A stretch of 64,000 nucleotides of DNA from NCBI GenBank assembly GCA_040218575.1, contig JAVJRE010000007.1:558001-622000 (forward strand), written 5' to 3'. Positions 16,627 to 25,882 of this stretch are shown in pieces (position 1 is the first letter of the stretch; every line of letters begins with the position of its first letter). A model generated the notes under the pieces. That model had not been told where the DNA came from. It ran no database searches and saw nothing but the letters and a program-made list of their open reading frames with translations. The stretch is from Alphaproteobacteria bacterium (GTDB lineage Bacteria > Pseudomonadota > Alphaproteobacteria > JAVJRE01). The position numbers and the translations under genes are program-made.

Positions 16627-17928
16627 CTACATCGTCGAGGGAAGCCACAGGGCCAGCCCCGGGATCAGGATAACCAGCGCCAGGCGGATGATATCAGCGC
16701 CAAGAAACGGCACGATGCCGCGGAAAATGGTGGGCAGCGGAATGTCCGGCCGCACACTGTGCATGGCAAAGACATTGATGCCGATGGGCGGCGTGATCAG
16801 CCCGATCTCGATAACGATGACCATGACGACACCCCACCAGATGGGGTCCAGTCCCATGCCGATAATCAGTGGAAAGACAAACGGCAGGGTCAGCACCATG
16901 GCCGCCACTGCGTCAAACACGGCACCCAGAAAGATGTACATGGCAACCAGCAGGAAGACCACCGCAAGCGGCGCCAGATTCAGCGCCGTGATGGCCTCAA
17001 CAAAAGCCGACGGCACATGGGTGAGCGTGATGAAGTAAGTGAAGATGCGCGCGCCGATCAGGATGAGATAAAGCATGCCCACATTGGCCGCGGTCTCGAA
17101 CAGGGCCTGCCAGAAGGATTCGCCGCGCATTTTGCCGCGCGCCCAGGCAAAGGCGAGAGTCAGGCCGACGCCCACCGCCGCCGCTTCGGTCACCGTGAAG
17201 ATGCCGCCATAGATGCCGCCGGTGACGGCGGTGATGATGACCAGAATGCCCCAGGTCTGCGAGGCTACCTGCAACCGCTGGCGCCACGGCATCTTCGGCC
17301 CCGGCGGCGCCGCCGACGGCCGCACCCGCACATAGACCGCGACGGCGGCGAAATAGAGCGCGATGGTGATGACGCCCGGGATGATCGCGGCGACGAACAG
17401 CTTGATGACGAACTGCTCGGTCAGGGCGGCATACAGGACCATGATGATGGACGGTGGAATGAGGGTGCCCAGCGTTCCGCCGGCGGCGATGGCGCCGGCG
17501 CCGAGCGACGGGGAGTAGTTGCGCTTTTCCATTTCCGGCAGGGCGATGCGCGCCATGGTGACGGTGGTGGCGATGGACGAGCCGCAGACCGCGCCGAAAC
17601 CGCCACAGCCGGCCACCGTGGCCATGGCCAGGCCGCCCCGACGATGGCCGATAAAGGCCTCGGCAAAGCGATAGACATCTGCCGACAGTCCGGCCGAGCC
17701 GGCGAACGCTCCCATCAGCAGGAACAGCGGAATAACCGCCAGTTCGGGGCTGGAGAAGGCGGATACCGCCTCCGTGCCGAACAGGGAGGCGGCCGCCGAC
17801 AGATTGCCGGTCAGGCCCCAGAAACCGGCAAAACCCACCATCGCCATGGAGATGCCGATCGGCACATGCAGCAGGATAAGAATGAACAGGCCGGCGAGCC
17901 CCAGAGCGCCGATGAAAAAAGGATCCAT
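16627..17928 (-). CDS. dctM: TRAP transporter large permease (DctM family)
   Basis: This 433-residue protein has twelve or so hydrophobic segments, with the family landmarks MAMVGFAGFWGL, FLLMGAFAGSAGLSADVYRFAEAFIG, CGGFGAVCGSS and AAGGTLGTLIPPSI. It is the secondary-transport subunit of a tripartite ATP-independent periplasmic transporter for an organic acid, driven by a sodium gradient. It starts 9 bp after the small-subunit stop, completing the dctP-dctQ-dctM operon order. Confidence 0.95.
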   Translation of the reverse strand: MDPFFIGALGLAGLFILILLHVPIGISMAMVGFAGFWGLTGNLSAAASLFGTEAVSAFSSPELAVIPLFLLMGAFAGSAGLSADVYRFAEAFIGHRRGGLAMATVAGCGGFGAVCGSSIATTVTMARIALPEMEKRNYSPSLGAGAIAAGGTLGTLIPPSIIMVLYAALTEQFVIKLFVAAIIPGVITIALYFAAVAVYVRVRPSAAPPGPKMPWRQRLQVASQTWGILVIITAVTGGIYGGIFTVTEAAAVGVGLTLAFAWARGKMRGESFWQALFETAANVGMLYLILIGARIFTYFITLTHVPSAFVEAITALNLAPLAVVFLLVAMYIFLGAVFDAVAAMVLTLPFVFPLIIGMGLDPIWWGVVMVIVIEIGLITPPIGINVFAMHSVRPDIPLPTIFRGIVPFLGADIIRLALVILIPGLALWLPSTM

Positions 17929-17937
17929 GGCGGCCCT

Positions 17938-18519
17938 TTACAGCCCGGGTTCGCGGTCGAGATCGAGAGTGTCGCTGGTGACATCGAGACGGCGCGCCTC
18001 GGCCAGATCCACACCAGCGAAAGCCAGACGCAGGCGCACGACCTGGCCGGCGACAATGACCAGTTGCACCGGAACGCACAGCACAATGAGCAGGGCGGCC
18101 ACCGTCCACGACGGCCACAGAGGCAGGCCGATCAGCCAGGTGGTCTGGCCATTACCCATCAGGTCCACCACATAGTCCACCAATTGCCAGGCGGTGACCG
18201 TGAAGAAGGCGAGAGTCATGAGCTGGCCGAACATGTCCAGCACCTCGCGGCCGCGCACGCCGCTCACCTTGCCAAGAAAACGGATGGTGATGTGATGGCG
18301 ACCGGCGATGGCCGCCGGAAAGCACGCCGCAACCATGAGGACGATGACCAGTTCGCCAATGTCGCTGAGCCCGTCGAGCGGCGCGTTGAACAGCCAGCGC
18401 ATCAGCACGTCAATGATGGTCGCACCGGCAATCACCAACAGGCCCAGCAGGCCGACGAGAGCGATGACGCGGGTTGCCCGCGCCACGCTCTCTGACAGTG
18501 ACGAGAAGTCCGTCGGCAC
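17938..18519 (-). CDS. dctQ: TRAP transporter small permease (DctQ family)
   Basis: This 193-residue protein has four membrane helices. It contains VIDVLMRWLF-type sequence (here IIDVLMRWLFNAPL), LSDIGELVIVLMVAACFPAA and GRHHITIRFL, all typical of DctQ. I start at the GTG at 18519, which has an AGGGG site upstream and lies 11 bp after the receptor gene stop. In-frame codons further upstream would run through the receptor gene's 3' end. Confidence 0.9.
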   Translation of the reverse strand: MPTDFSSLSESVARATRVIALVGLLGLLVIAGATIIDVLMRWLFNAPLDGLSDIGELVIVLMVAACFPAAIAGRHHITIRFLGKVSGVRGREVLDMFGQLMTLAFFTVTAWQLVDYVVDLMGNGQTTWLIGLPLWPSWTVAALLIVLCVPVQLVIVAGQVVRLRLAFAGVDLAEARRLDVTSDTLDLDREPGL

Positions 18520-18530
18520 GCCCGACGCCC

Positions 18531-19556
18531 CTAGTTCATGATCCGGACGTCGGCCAGGATCTGCTGCAGCTCCTGATACAGGTTGACGCCGGCGGCGTTG
18601 GGCTGGTCCCACTCCGCCTCTATACCGGCGAGGAGTGCACGGGCCTTGTTCATTTCCGCCACGCTCCACGTATAGATCGTGTGCGTGGGGTCGCTGGCCA
18701 GGGTGCCGCGGAACTCGGCCTCATTGGCATTGAGGTTCTCGCCCAGAACCCGCGTGAACCAGGCGCCGGCATACTCGTCAAAGGCGGCTTTCGCCTCCGG
18801 CGACAGGGCCTCATAGCGGTCCCGACGCATGGGATAGGGCACACTGACGGAGCCAAGCTCAATTTCCGGCAGGTGATGGGTGGCCACCTCGGCGATGCCG
18901 AAGCCATAGATACCGGAAATGGTCATCAGCGTGCCGTCGAGCAGACCGCGGCTGATGGACTCGGCGATCTGGGTGGCCGGAATATTGCCGACCGGCACGG
19001 CGCCGAGACGGCGGACAATCTCGCCCTGAATCGGTCCGGCGGCGCGGATTTTCTTACCACGCAGATCGTCCAGGGAATTGATCGGGAAGTTGCCGTGGAT
19101 GCCGTAGGGACCGGACTCGATGATGCCGACCAGCATCAGGTCCTCGAAGCCGCTGAGATAACCCCGCTCATACATTTCCCACGCGGCGAGCCCGCCTTCC
19201 AGATTGTTATCGGCGAGGAAGGGCAACTCAAAAATGGAGAGCTCCGGAAAGCGGCCCGGCGTATAGCTGGCCACCACCTCGGCGATGTCGGCGACACCGT
19301 CCTCCACCAGCTTGAGCTGGGCGACGGGGCTCGGCCCCAGACTGCCGCCTGGATAGTGCTCTATGGTCAGGGCGCCGTTGGAGGCCGCCTCGACCGCCTC
19401 GATAAAGGCCGGTACGGACTTGACGTTGTTGACGCCGGTGACCGGCGTGAAACTGCCGATGCGCAGAACATCCGCAGCAAGCGCCAATGGCGCGGCCGCG
19501 GCGACGGCGAACAGGGCGCCGGCAACGACCAGGTGCGAAAGACGGAACCGCTTCAT
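18531..19556 (-). CDS. dctP: TRAP transporter periplasmic receptor (DctP family)
   Basis: The 341-residue protein has a Sec signal peptide cleaved near ALA before ADVLRIGSF. The mature part has the DctP fold, including YPGGSLGP, PFLADN, and DDLRGKKIRAAGPIQGEIVRRLGAVPV, where the family's carboxylate-binding Arg lies. It should capture an organic acid in the periplasm and hand it to DctQM. The substrate is not predictable from sequence by eye. The ATG at 19556 follows a GGGGAG site. Confidence 0.93.
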   Translation of the reverse strand: MKRFRLSHLVVAGALFAVAAAAPLALAADVLRIGSFTPVTGVNNVKSVPAFIEAVEAASNGALTIEHYPGGSLGPSPVAQLKLVEDGVADIAEVVASYTPGRFPELSIFELPFLADNNLEGGLAAWEMYERGYLSGFEDLMLVGIIESGPYGIHGNFPINSLDDLRGKKIRAAGPIQGEIVRRLGAVPVGNIPATQIAESISRGLLDGTLMTISGIYGFGIAEVATHHLPEIELGSVSVPYPMRRDRYEALSPEAKAAFDEYAGAWFTRVLGENLNANEAEFRGTLASDPTHTIYTWSVAEMNKARALLAGIEAEWDQPNAAGVNLYQELQQILADVRIMN

Positions 19557-19724
19557 GATGACGTGCTCCCCATGTTGCAGGCCGATCAATTCAGACCGGC
19601 CGCGCCGGACCCCTTGCCGACGAAGCCCCTTCTGACATCAGGGACCGGTCAACTGTGCGGCTGGCCTCACTGAATTGCAACGACTCCGTGGCCCGGCCGC
19701 TGCGGGGACCGGGTGCCGCGGGAC

Positions 19725-20894
19725 TCAGGGCATCGGGTGGTGGCGCACACCGCCGGTGGTGGGGCGAGCAACGCCGGTGGTGGTCGGCAGGCTGAGCGGC
19801 AGGCCATCGGCGCTGCGCACGGCGAGCCAGGCGAAAGCCTCTGCCTCCAGCGCGTCACCGCGCCAGCCGACCGCCTCCACCGGCGCCACCGCCGCCGCCG
19901 GACAGCCAAGCCGGCGGGCGAGGGCGGCCATCAGGACCGGGTTGTGGCGGCCACCACCGCTGACCAGCCAGCGTCGCGCGGCGGTCGGGAACCAACGGGT
20001 GCCGGCGGCCACGGCCGCAGCGGTCAGGGCGGTAAGTGTGGCCGCGCCATCGTCGGTGGCCAGGCCAGCGGCGGTGATAGCGGCCAGCGCGCCGGCAAAG
20101 TCCTGACGGTCGAGGCTCTTGGGCGGCGGCCGGTCGAACCAGGGACGCGCCATGAGCTGCGCCAGCAGCGCCGCGTCGGCGCGACCGCGAGCCGCCGCCC
20201 GGCCATCGTCATCACGGGCCGCGCCGGTCCGTCCGGCCATCCAGTCATCGAGCAAAGCGTTGCCCGGGCCGGTGTCGAAGGCCAGCAGGACTGGCCACTC
20301 GTCATCTCCGTCGCTACCGATCCACGTCACATTGCCGACGCCACCCAGATTGAGCACGGCCAGAGGCCGGGCCAGGGTCGCCGCCCGGGCCGCATGATAG
20401 AGCGGCGCCAGCGGCGCGCCCTGCCCGCCGGCGGCCATGTCGGCGGCGCGGAAATCATTGACCACCGTGATCCCGGTGGCGCGGGCGAGTGCCGCGCCAT
20501 CGCCAATCTGGCAGGTGCGGCCCTGTCCTGGATCATGCCACAGGGTGTGGCCGTGAAAGCCAATCAGCGCCACCTGACGCGGCGTCAGGCCGGCCTCATG
20601 CAGCAGGTCAGCAACGGCGCGGCCGTGCAGCGCCGTCAGGTCGGCGGCCAGCGCCTGCACCGCGGCCGATGCCGGATCCGATTCAGGGCCGAGGGCGGCC
20701 AGCAGGCGCGCCCGCATGGGTGGCTCATAGGGAACAGTGATGAACGGGCCGGGACGCACCACCATCCGGCCATCGGTCTCCAGAACGGCGGCGTCTATGC
20801 CGTCGGCCGAGGTGCCGCTCATGAGGCCGATGACGGTGCGGACTGGGGGAGCAGAAATAGCGCGCCTCCGGAGGCCATAGGGAACGGGACACAC
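19725..20894 (-). CDS. anmK: 1,6-anhydro-N-acetylmuramic acid kinase
   Basis: The 389-residue sugar kinase phosphorylates and opens 1,6-anhydroMurNAc during peptidoglycan recycling. The P-loop-like motif [12 protein letters not shown] is at residues 23-34, and the later motifs [22 protein letters not shown] and [11 protein letters not shown] are typical. The start is uncertain: the GTG at 20894 has no ribosome site, whereas a GGAGG sits six bases before an in-frame ATT at 20858. It is divergent to tyrS, a gene order conserved in many alphaproteobacteria and gammaproteobacteria. Confidence 0.9.
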   Translation of the reverse strand: MCPVPYGLRRRAISAPPVRTVIGLMSGTSADGIDAAVLETDGRMVVRPGPFITVPYEPPMRARLLAALGPESDPASAAVQALAADLTALHGRAVADLLHEAGLTPRQVALIGFHGHTLWHDPGQGRTCQIGDGAALARATGITVVNDFRAADMAAGGQGAPLAPLYHAARAATLARPLAVLNLGGVGNVTWIGSDGDDEWPVLLAFDTGPGNALLDDWMAGRTGAARDDDGRAAARGRADAALLAQLMARPWFDRPPPKSLDRQDFAGALAAITAAGLATDDGAATLTALTAAAVAAGTRWFPTAARRWLVSGGGRHNPVLMAALARRLGCPAAAVAPVEAVGWRGDALEAEAFAWLAVRSADGLPLSLPTTTGVARPTTGGVRHHPMP

Positions 20895-20911
20895 GGATGT
20901 AACGGGACACA
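20883..20911. repeat. 11-bp direct repeat at the anmK start
   Basis: AACGGGACACA occurs at 20883-20893 and again at 20901-20911, a spacing of 18 bp, directly over the putative anmK GTG start. It could be an operator repeat or chance; it also makes the GTG start less convincing. Confidence 0.4.
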
Positions 20912-21144
20912 GGGGCCATATCAGACTACCGGCCCCGCCGGAAGCTTGTCAGCCGCCGCCCGACCGGCTATCAATCCCGTCATGTCACGCGGACACCGCA
21001 GAATCGGCCGCCCCGCCGCTTTCAGGGCCTATACCGTCGCCAGACCCGGCGGCGCACACTAGAGTCCGCCGGGTCGCCAGGTTAGGGCGACCCCTCTCCC
21101 CGACCTGCCGCGACCCGGCCTCAACCAGAAGAGGCAGGCGCACC

Positions 21145-22398
21145 ATGGCGCAAGCACCCGAGACCCGTGATTTCCTGGCCGTCATGCGGCAGCGCGGCTT
21201 CATCCATCAGGCGACCGATGAGGATGCGCTGGCGGCGGCCCTGAAAGACGGGCCGTTGACCGCCTATGTGGGCTATGACGCCACCGCCGACAGCCTGCAC
21301 GCCGGCAGTCTGGTGTCGCTGATGATGCTGCGCTGGCTGCAGAAGACCGGCAACCGGCCGATCATCCTGATGGGTGGTGGCACCACCCGCATCGGCGATC
21401 CGACATGGCGCGACGAGTCCCGCAAGATGCTGGACGACGCCACCATCACTGCCAACATCGCCGGCATCCGCCAGGTCATGGGCCGGCTGTTCACCTTCGG
21501 CGATGGGCCGGGCGACGCCATGATGGTCAATAACGCGGACTGGCTGGACGGCCTCGGCTATGTGGATTTCCTGCGCGACTACGGTCCGCACTTCTCGGTC
21601 AATCGCATGCTGACCATGGACAGCGTCAAGCTGCGCCTGGAGCGCGACCAGCCCCTGAGCTTTCTCGAGTTCAACTACATGATCCTCCAGGCCTATGACT
21701 TTCTGGAGCTGGCCCGGCGCCATAACTGCGTGCTGCAGATGGGCGGTTCCGACCAGTGGGGCAATATCATCGCCGGCATCGAGCTTGGCCGGCGCGTCGA
21801 TCAGCGCCAACTGTTCGGCCTGACCTGCCCGCTGATTACCACCGCCAGCGGCGCCAAGATGGGCAAGACGGCGGACGGCGCGGTGTGGCTCAACCCGGAT
21901 CGCCTGTCGGCCTGGGACTATTGGCAGTACTGGCGTAATGCGGAGGACGCCGATGTGGGACGGTTCCTCAAGCTCTACAGCGAACTGCCGATGGCCGAGA
22001 TCGCCCGGCTGGAAGCGCTGCAGGGGGCCGAGCTGAACGCCGCCAAGGCGGTGCTGGCGACCGAGGCGACGGCCATGATCCATGGCCGTCCGGCGGCGGA
22101 GGAAGCGGCGGCCACAGCCGAACGGGTGTTCGCCGGCGGCGGCCTTGAAGGCCTGCCGGAGATTGACCTGGCGGGTGAGCGACTGGCCGCCGGGGTCGGG
22201 GTCCTGACCCTGCTGGTGGAGGCCGGTCTGGCGGCCAGCAATGGCGAAGCCAGACGGCTGGTGCGCGGCGGCGGCGCCAGGCTCAACGACAAGGCGATCA
22301 GCGACGAGGGCCTGGTGGTGGACATGGCGGCAGCCACCGATGGCGCGTTCAAGCTGTCGGCCGGACGCAAACGTCACGTCAGGGTGCGGCTGGTGTGA
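21145..22398 (+). CDS. tyrS: Tyrosyl-tRNA synthetase
   Basis: The 417-residue class I synthetase charges tRNA-Tyr. The HIGH-like motif is in ADSLHAGSL, tyrosine-binding residues are in [10 protein letters not shown] and [18 protein letters not shown] is present, and the KMSKS-like loop reads KMGKT. A C-terminal S4 RNA-binding domain begins near [19 protein letters not shown]. Length is normal. Its stop is only 3 bp from the stop of the convergent AsmA-like gene. Confidence 0.96.
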   Translation: MAQAPETRDFLAVMRQRGFIHQATDEDALAAALKDGPLTAYVGYDATADSLHAGSLVSLMMLRWLQKTGNRPIILMGGGTTRIGDPTWRDESRKMLDDATITANIAGIRQVMGRLFTFGDGPGDAMMVNNADWLDGLGYVDFLRDYGPHFSVNRMLTMDSVKLRLERDQPLSFLEFNYMILQAYDFLELARRHNCVLQMGGSDQWGNIIAGIELGRRVDQRQLFGLTCPLITTASGAKMGKTADGAVWLNPDRLSAWDYWQYWRNAEDADVGRFLKLYSELPMAEIARLEALQGAELNAAKAVLATEATAMIHGRPAAEEAAATAERVFAGGGLEGLPEIDLAGERLAAGVGVLTLLVEAGLAASNGEARRLVRGGGARLNDKAISDEGLVVDMAAATDGAFKLSAGRKRHVRVRLV

Positions 22399-22401
22399 GA
22401 C

Positions 22402-25400
22402 CTAGCGCCTGTTGTCCGCGTCCAGCGGCGGCACATCCACGGTAGAGGGGTCGCCGGTGAAGATACCGAAGATGTTGCGCAGCAGACCGGGCGTAAAGAC
22501 CGACAGGACATTGACCGAGACATCGGGCTCGGCCAGCGAACCGCGCGCGGTGTAGGTAGCGGCGAACAGCCCTTCGTCCTGGCCGCCGGCGATGAGCGGC
22601 CCGAGGATCGGGATGCGGCCGACAACGCTGTTAATGGCATAGATGGGAGCCGCGGTACCCTCTATGTCCAGTGTGTCGGCGGACAGATCAATGGTGCCGT
22701 CGGCGGACAGGCCCAGTTGGGCGCCGACCGCCCGTCCTTCGCTGATAGTGATGATGTCACCCAGGCGGGTGAACGGCACAATGAGGCTGGCGAAGGTGAA
22801 ACCGATTTCGCCGACGAGAAACTCCTCCGCCGCATCAATCTCCATCAATGCCGCGATCCGCGCCACCACCGGATCGCTGACGGTGCGGAAATCCACCATC
22901 TGCAGCCGACCCGTCATCAGCGCCGGATCCTGGCTGTCGTCATAGGCGGCCCGCACCTCCATACGGCCGCCGAAGACGCGATCAAAAAGACCCAGCGCCC
23001 GCAGCGCCGCCCCGGCATCGTCACTGTGAACCCGCAGCGCACGACCGCCGGCAACCGGCGTCAGTTGCACCAGCAGGGGGGCGCCGCGTCCGACCTGCCC
23101 GGACAGATCAAGGCGGGCCAGCCGCACCCCGTCATGGTCAGCCGCCAGCAGTGCCTGGTCCACCAACTGCCCGGGACCAAGCCACAGCGAGCTGACCCGG
23201 ACGCTGAGGCGCATGGGCGGCACCGTCGCGGGCCGGTCGTCGGCAGTGGTTGCGGCGGCGGTTGCGGCCTGGTCGTCATCACCGGTGTTGAGCAATCCAC
23301 CTACATCCAGGCTGTTGCCTTCTACGTCGATCAGCCAGACACCATCGGCCGCCAACCGCATCTGGCCACGGGCATCGGTCTGGCCGACGCGCAGCTCGCG
23401 CAGGGTCAGGCTGTCCACCGCGCCGTCCGGCGCCAGGGTCACGGCGCCGGTGGCCAGCATGCCGCCGGCCGCCGGATCACCGGCCACGAGACGGATCGTG
23501 TCGATGGCGGCGATAGCCGGCGGACCGTCCGCAACCGCCGTCAGATCGAATGTCAGGCGCGCCTCGGCCGGCATGTCCGGTGGCTTGCGCCAGCCGAGCG
23601 GCGGCACGTCGAAGGTTGCGGACGAGAGATCGAGGGAGACGAGAGCGGCGGTCGGCGCGGCCGCACGCTCACTAAGCGTGGCATCAATTCCAACCACACC
23701 CCGCAGCAGATCGCCACCCGGCAGACCGAGGGCGGCACGTCCGGCATCATCCAGCACAGCACGCAGGCGGGTCTGGCGCGGCACCGGCGCGCCACGCACA
23801 AAAGACTGGCGCACACCCACCTCCGCCGGAATGCCGGCTACCAGCCCCTGACCTTCCAGCCGCATCCCGTCATTGCTGACGATCATGTGGAAGGACCCGT
23901 CGTCCAGCGGCAGGCCGCCACCGATATTGGGCAGGGACAAGCCACTCAGATTGGCCGCGGCGATTACCCGGGTTTCGCTGCCCGGCCGGGCCGGGCCCAC
24001 CGGAAAACCGACCCTGAGGCGCCATGCGGCACGCCCGGCCACATCCGCCGGCGGCAGGCCGAGCCGGCTGGCGATGCCAAGGGGCGGGCGATCCATGACA
24101 CGGAGGAACTGTGCCGTCTGGCCGCGCACCACGAGATCAGCCTGACCCACGGGAAAGGCTGTATCGAGACCGGTCAGGGATAGCTGGGCGTGGCCGATGG
24201 AAAGCCCGGCGATGTCGCCGGAGACGATATCAAGATCGAGCTGTTCCGGTGAAAAAGTGCCCGACCCGGCTACATCACGTGCCGCATCCAACTGACGGAA
24301 GTAGTGCACCGTAACACCGCTATAGTCGAACGAGCCGGAGATCCGGGGCGCAGCAAACGCGAAAGGCGAATCGCCCGGCGATTGCGCCTCAACCGCCAGA
24401 GCAATCCGTGTAAAACGACCGTCGGCCAGATTTCCGTCGACCCACGCCCCAACCTCACCGCCGCTGGCAACGTCCGGCAGCAGGGCCTTGGCCATGTCCA
24501 TGGGTATGTCCTGGACGAATACTTCCCCGGCCAGACGAAAACCCGCCTGCATGGTGGCGGCGTCGGGCGCCACGACCACCGCGTCAGGATCGACCGCGTC
24601 GCCGTCCGCACCCGCGCCCCCGGTCAGGCTGGTGGCGTCCACCGCCGGCCGCAGACTGCCCTGGGCGGCGAGGCGAAATTCTCCCAGGTCCGCCACCAGC
24701 CGGTCCAGCCCCCAACTCCCTGTAGCCGGTCGCCAGTGACCCCGCGCCTCCAGCGAGGCCAGCGACAGCGGTCGCGGCAGGCGCTGGTCATTGGCAATGA
24801 CACCATCGCGGCCGCGCGCACCGACCGCCAGACTTTCGAGACGGCCGCCCCGCAGACGAAAATCAAGTTCGGCCGCGAATTCACCGCTGGCATGCCAGCC
24901 CTCCGGCAAACCGATCCTGGCCAGCGCCAGGGCCTCGCCCATGCGCAGTTCCGGCGCCACCAGACGGCCGTCGAGGACGGCGGCAGGGCGGTCCGACGCC
25001 GGCCCTGCTGTTGCACTGTAGGAGGCCGTGGCCGTAAACGGCACAGGACGGCCATCAAGAATCAAAGACAGGCCCGACACCATGCCGATGCGACTGGGCG
25101 CGGTCGGCCCGGTGGCGCCGGCAGCGATGATTGTCAGGTTGACATCAACGGCCTGCCACAAGCGGCCATTCAGGCGGTCGTCGAGACGCACCGCCCCGTC
25201 ACGCACGGCGAACCGCAGCGGGGCACCCTGCCGATTCGACGGGTCCGGCGTTGCCAGCGACAGCAACCGATCAAGCGACAGCGCCGCGCTGTCACCAATT
25301 CCAAGAGTGAGGCTGCCGTCTTCCGCCAGTACGGCCCGGAGGTTGGGCCGCACCAGTTCGATCACCGATGGCTGCAATCGCCCTGACAGCAACGCGGTCG

Positions 25401-25707
25401 CCGAAAAGCTGACCGCCACATCAGCCAGGCGGACCAGCGGCTGCCCCAAATCGTCGCGCACCACCACGTCCGGCAGGCGCAGATCGAAGGCCCGGCCAAA
25501 GCCCGACCACGTCAGAGCCGGTGGCCCGACCTCCACCGCCAGGCCACCCATGGCATCCGACAGACCGCGCGAGAATGATGGCGCCAGCATGCCGATCTCC
25601 AGCGGACCGGCCGACAGACGCCAGGCCAGCAGCCCGCCGGCAACAACCAGGCCGGCGGCGAGGACGGCCACCAGACGAAGCAGCAGGCGAAAGAAACGGT
25701 AGTTCAC
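22402..25707 (-). CDS. Giant AsmA-like protein (YhdP/DUF3971 type)
   Basis: The 1101-residue protein has one N-terminal membrane helix (residues about 7-28) and a long beta-rich periplasmic part. It ends with the AsmA-like C-terminal region (ISEGRAVGAQLGLSADGTIDL, APIYAINSVVGRIPILGPL, and GSLAEPDVSVNVLSVFTPGLLRNIF). This C-terminal signature and the length match the YhdP/DUF3971 group. Such proteins form hydrophobic grooves that carry phospholipids from inner to outer membrane (known for TamB, YhdP and YdbH). The start is a GTG, MNYRFFRLLLR. It is divergent from glnE. Confidence 0.88.
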   Translation of the reverse strand: MNYRFFRLLLRLVAVLAAGLVVAGGLLAWRLSAGPLEIGMLAPSFSRGLSDAMGGLAVEVGPPALTWSGFGRAFDLRLPDVVVRDDLGQPLVRLADVAVSFSATALLSGRLQPSVIELVRPNLRAVLAEDGSLTLGIGDSAALSLDRLLSLATPDPSNRQGAPLRFAVRDGAVRLDDRLNGRLWQAVDVNLTIIAAGATGPTAPSRIGMVSGLSLILDGRPVPFTATASYSATAGPASDRPAAVLDGRLVAPELRMGEALALARIGLPEGWHASGEFAAELDFRLRGGRLESLAVGARGRDGVIANDQRLPRPLSLASLEARGHWRPATGSWGLDRLVADLGEFRLAAQGSLRPAVDATSLTGGAGADGDAVDPDAVVVAPDAATMQAGFRLAGEVFVQDIPMDMAKALLPDVASGGEVGAWVDGNLADGRFTRIALAVEAQSPGDSPFAFAAPRISGSFDYSGVTVHYFRQLDAARDVAGSGTFSPEQLDLDIVSGDIAGLSIGHAQLSLTGLDTAFPVGQADLVVRGQTAQFLRVMDRPPLGIASRLGLPPADVAGRAAWRLRVGFPVGPARPGSETRVIAAANLSGLSLPNIGGGLPLDDGSFHMIVSNDGMRLEGQGLVAGIPAEVGVRQSFVRGAPVPRQTRLRAVLDDAGRAALGLPGGDLLRGVVGIDATLSERAAAPTAALVSLDLSSATFDVPPLGWRKPPDMPAEARLTFDLTAVADGPPAIAAIDTIRLVAGDPAAGGMLATGAVTLAPDGAVDSLTLRELRVGQTDARGQMRLAADGVWLIDVEGNSLDVGGLLNTGDDDQAATAAATTADDRPATVPPMRLSVRVSSLWLGPGQLVDQALLAADHDGVRLARLDLSGQVGRGAPLLVQLTPVAGGRALRVHSDDAGAALRALGLFDRVFGGRMEVRAAYDDSQDPALMTGRLQMVDFRTVSDPVVARIAALMEIDAAEEFLVGEIGFTFASLIVPFTRLGDIITISEGRAVGAQLGLSADGTIDLSADTLDIEGTAAPIYAINSVVGRIPILGPLIAGGQDEGLFAATYTARGSLAEPDVSVNVLSVFTPGLLRNIFGIFTGDPSTVDVPPLDADNRR

Positions 25708-25882
25708 ACGGGCACCAGGTCAGCATGCGCCAGTGGCGCGGGGAACGGCGTTGACGGGCTTCCGGGCGGGCGGCCAGTGTGGGCCCGGACAGCAGCATGA
25801 CCATAGACAAAGGCAACGCCCAGCACATGTGGGGACGCATGACGCAGAGGCCGCCCGCGCCGCGGCGGCGAGGGTCCGGCCC

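Noticed and set aside
16759-18495. Long open frame (about 578 codons) on the plus strand opposite the TRAP transporter genes
   Set aside because: It is antisense to dctM and dctQ, has repetitive His/Asp/Gly-rich composition and no family motif. It is a high-GC shadow frame.
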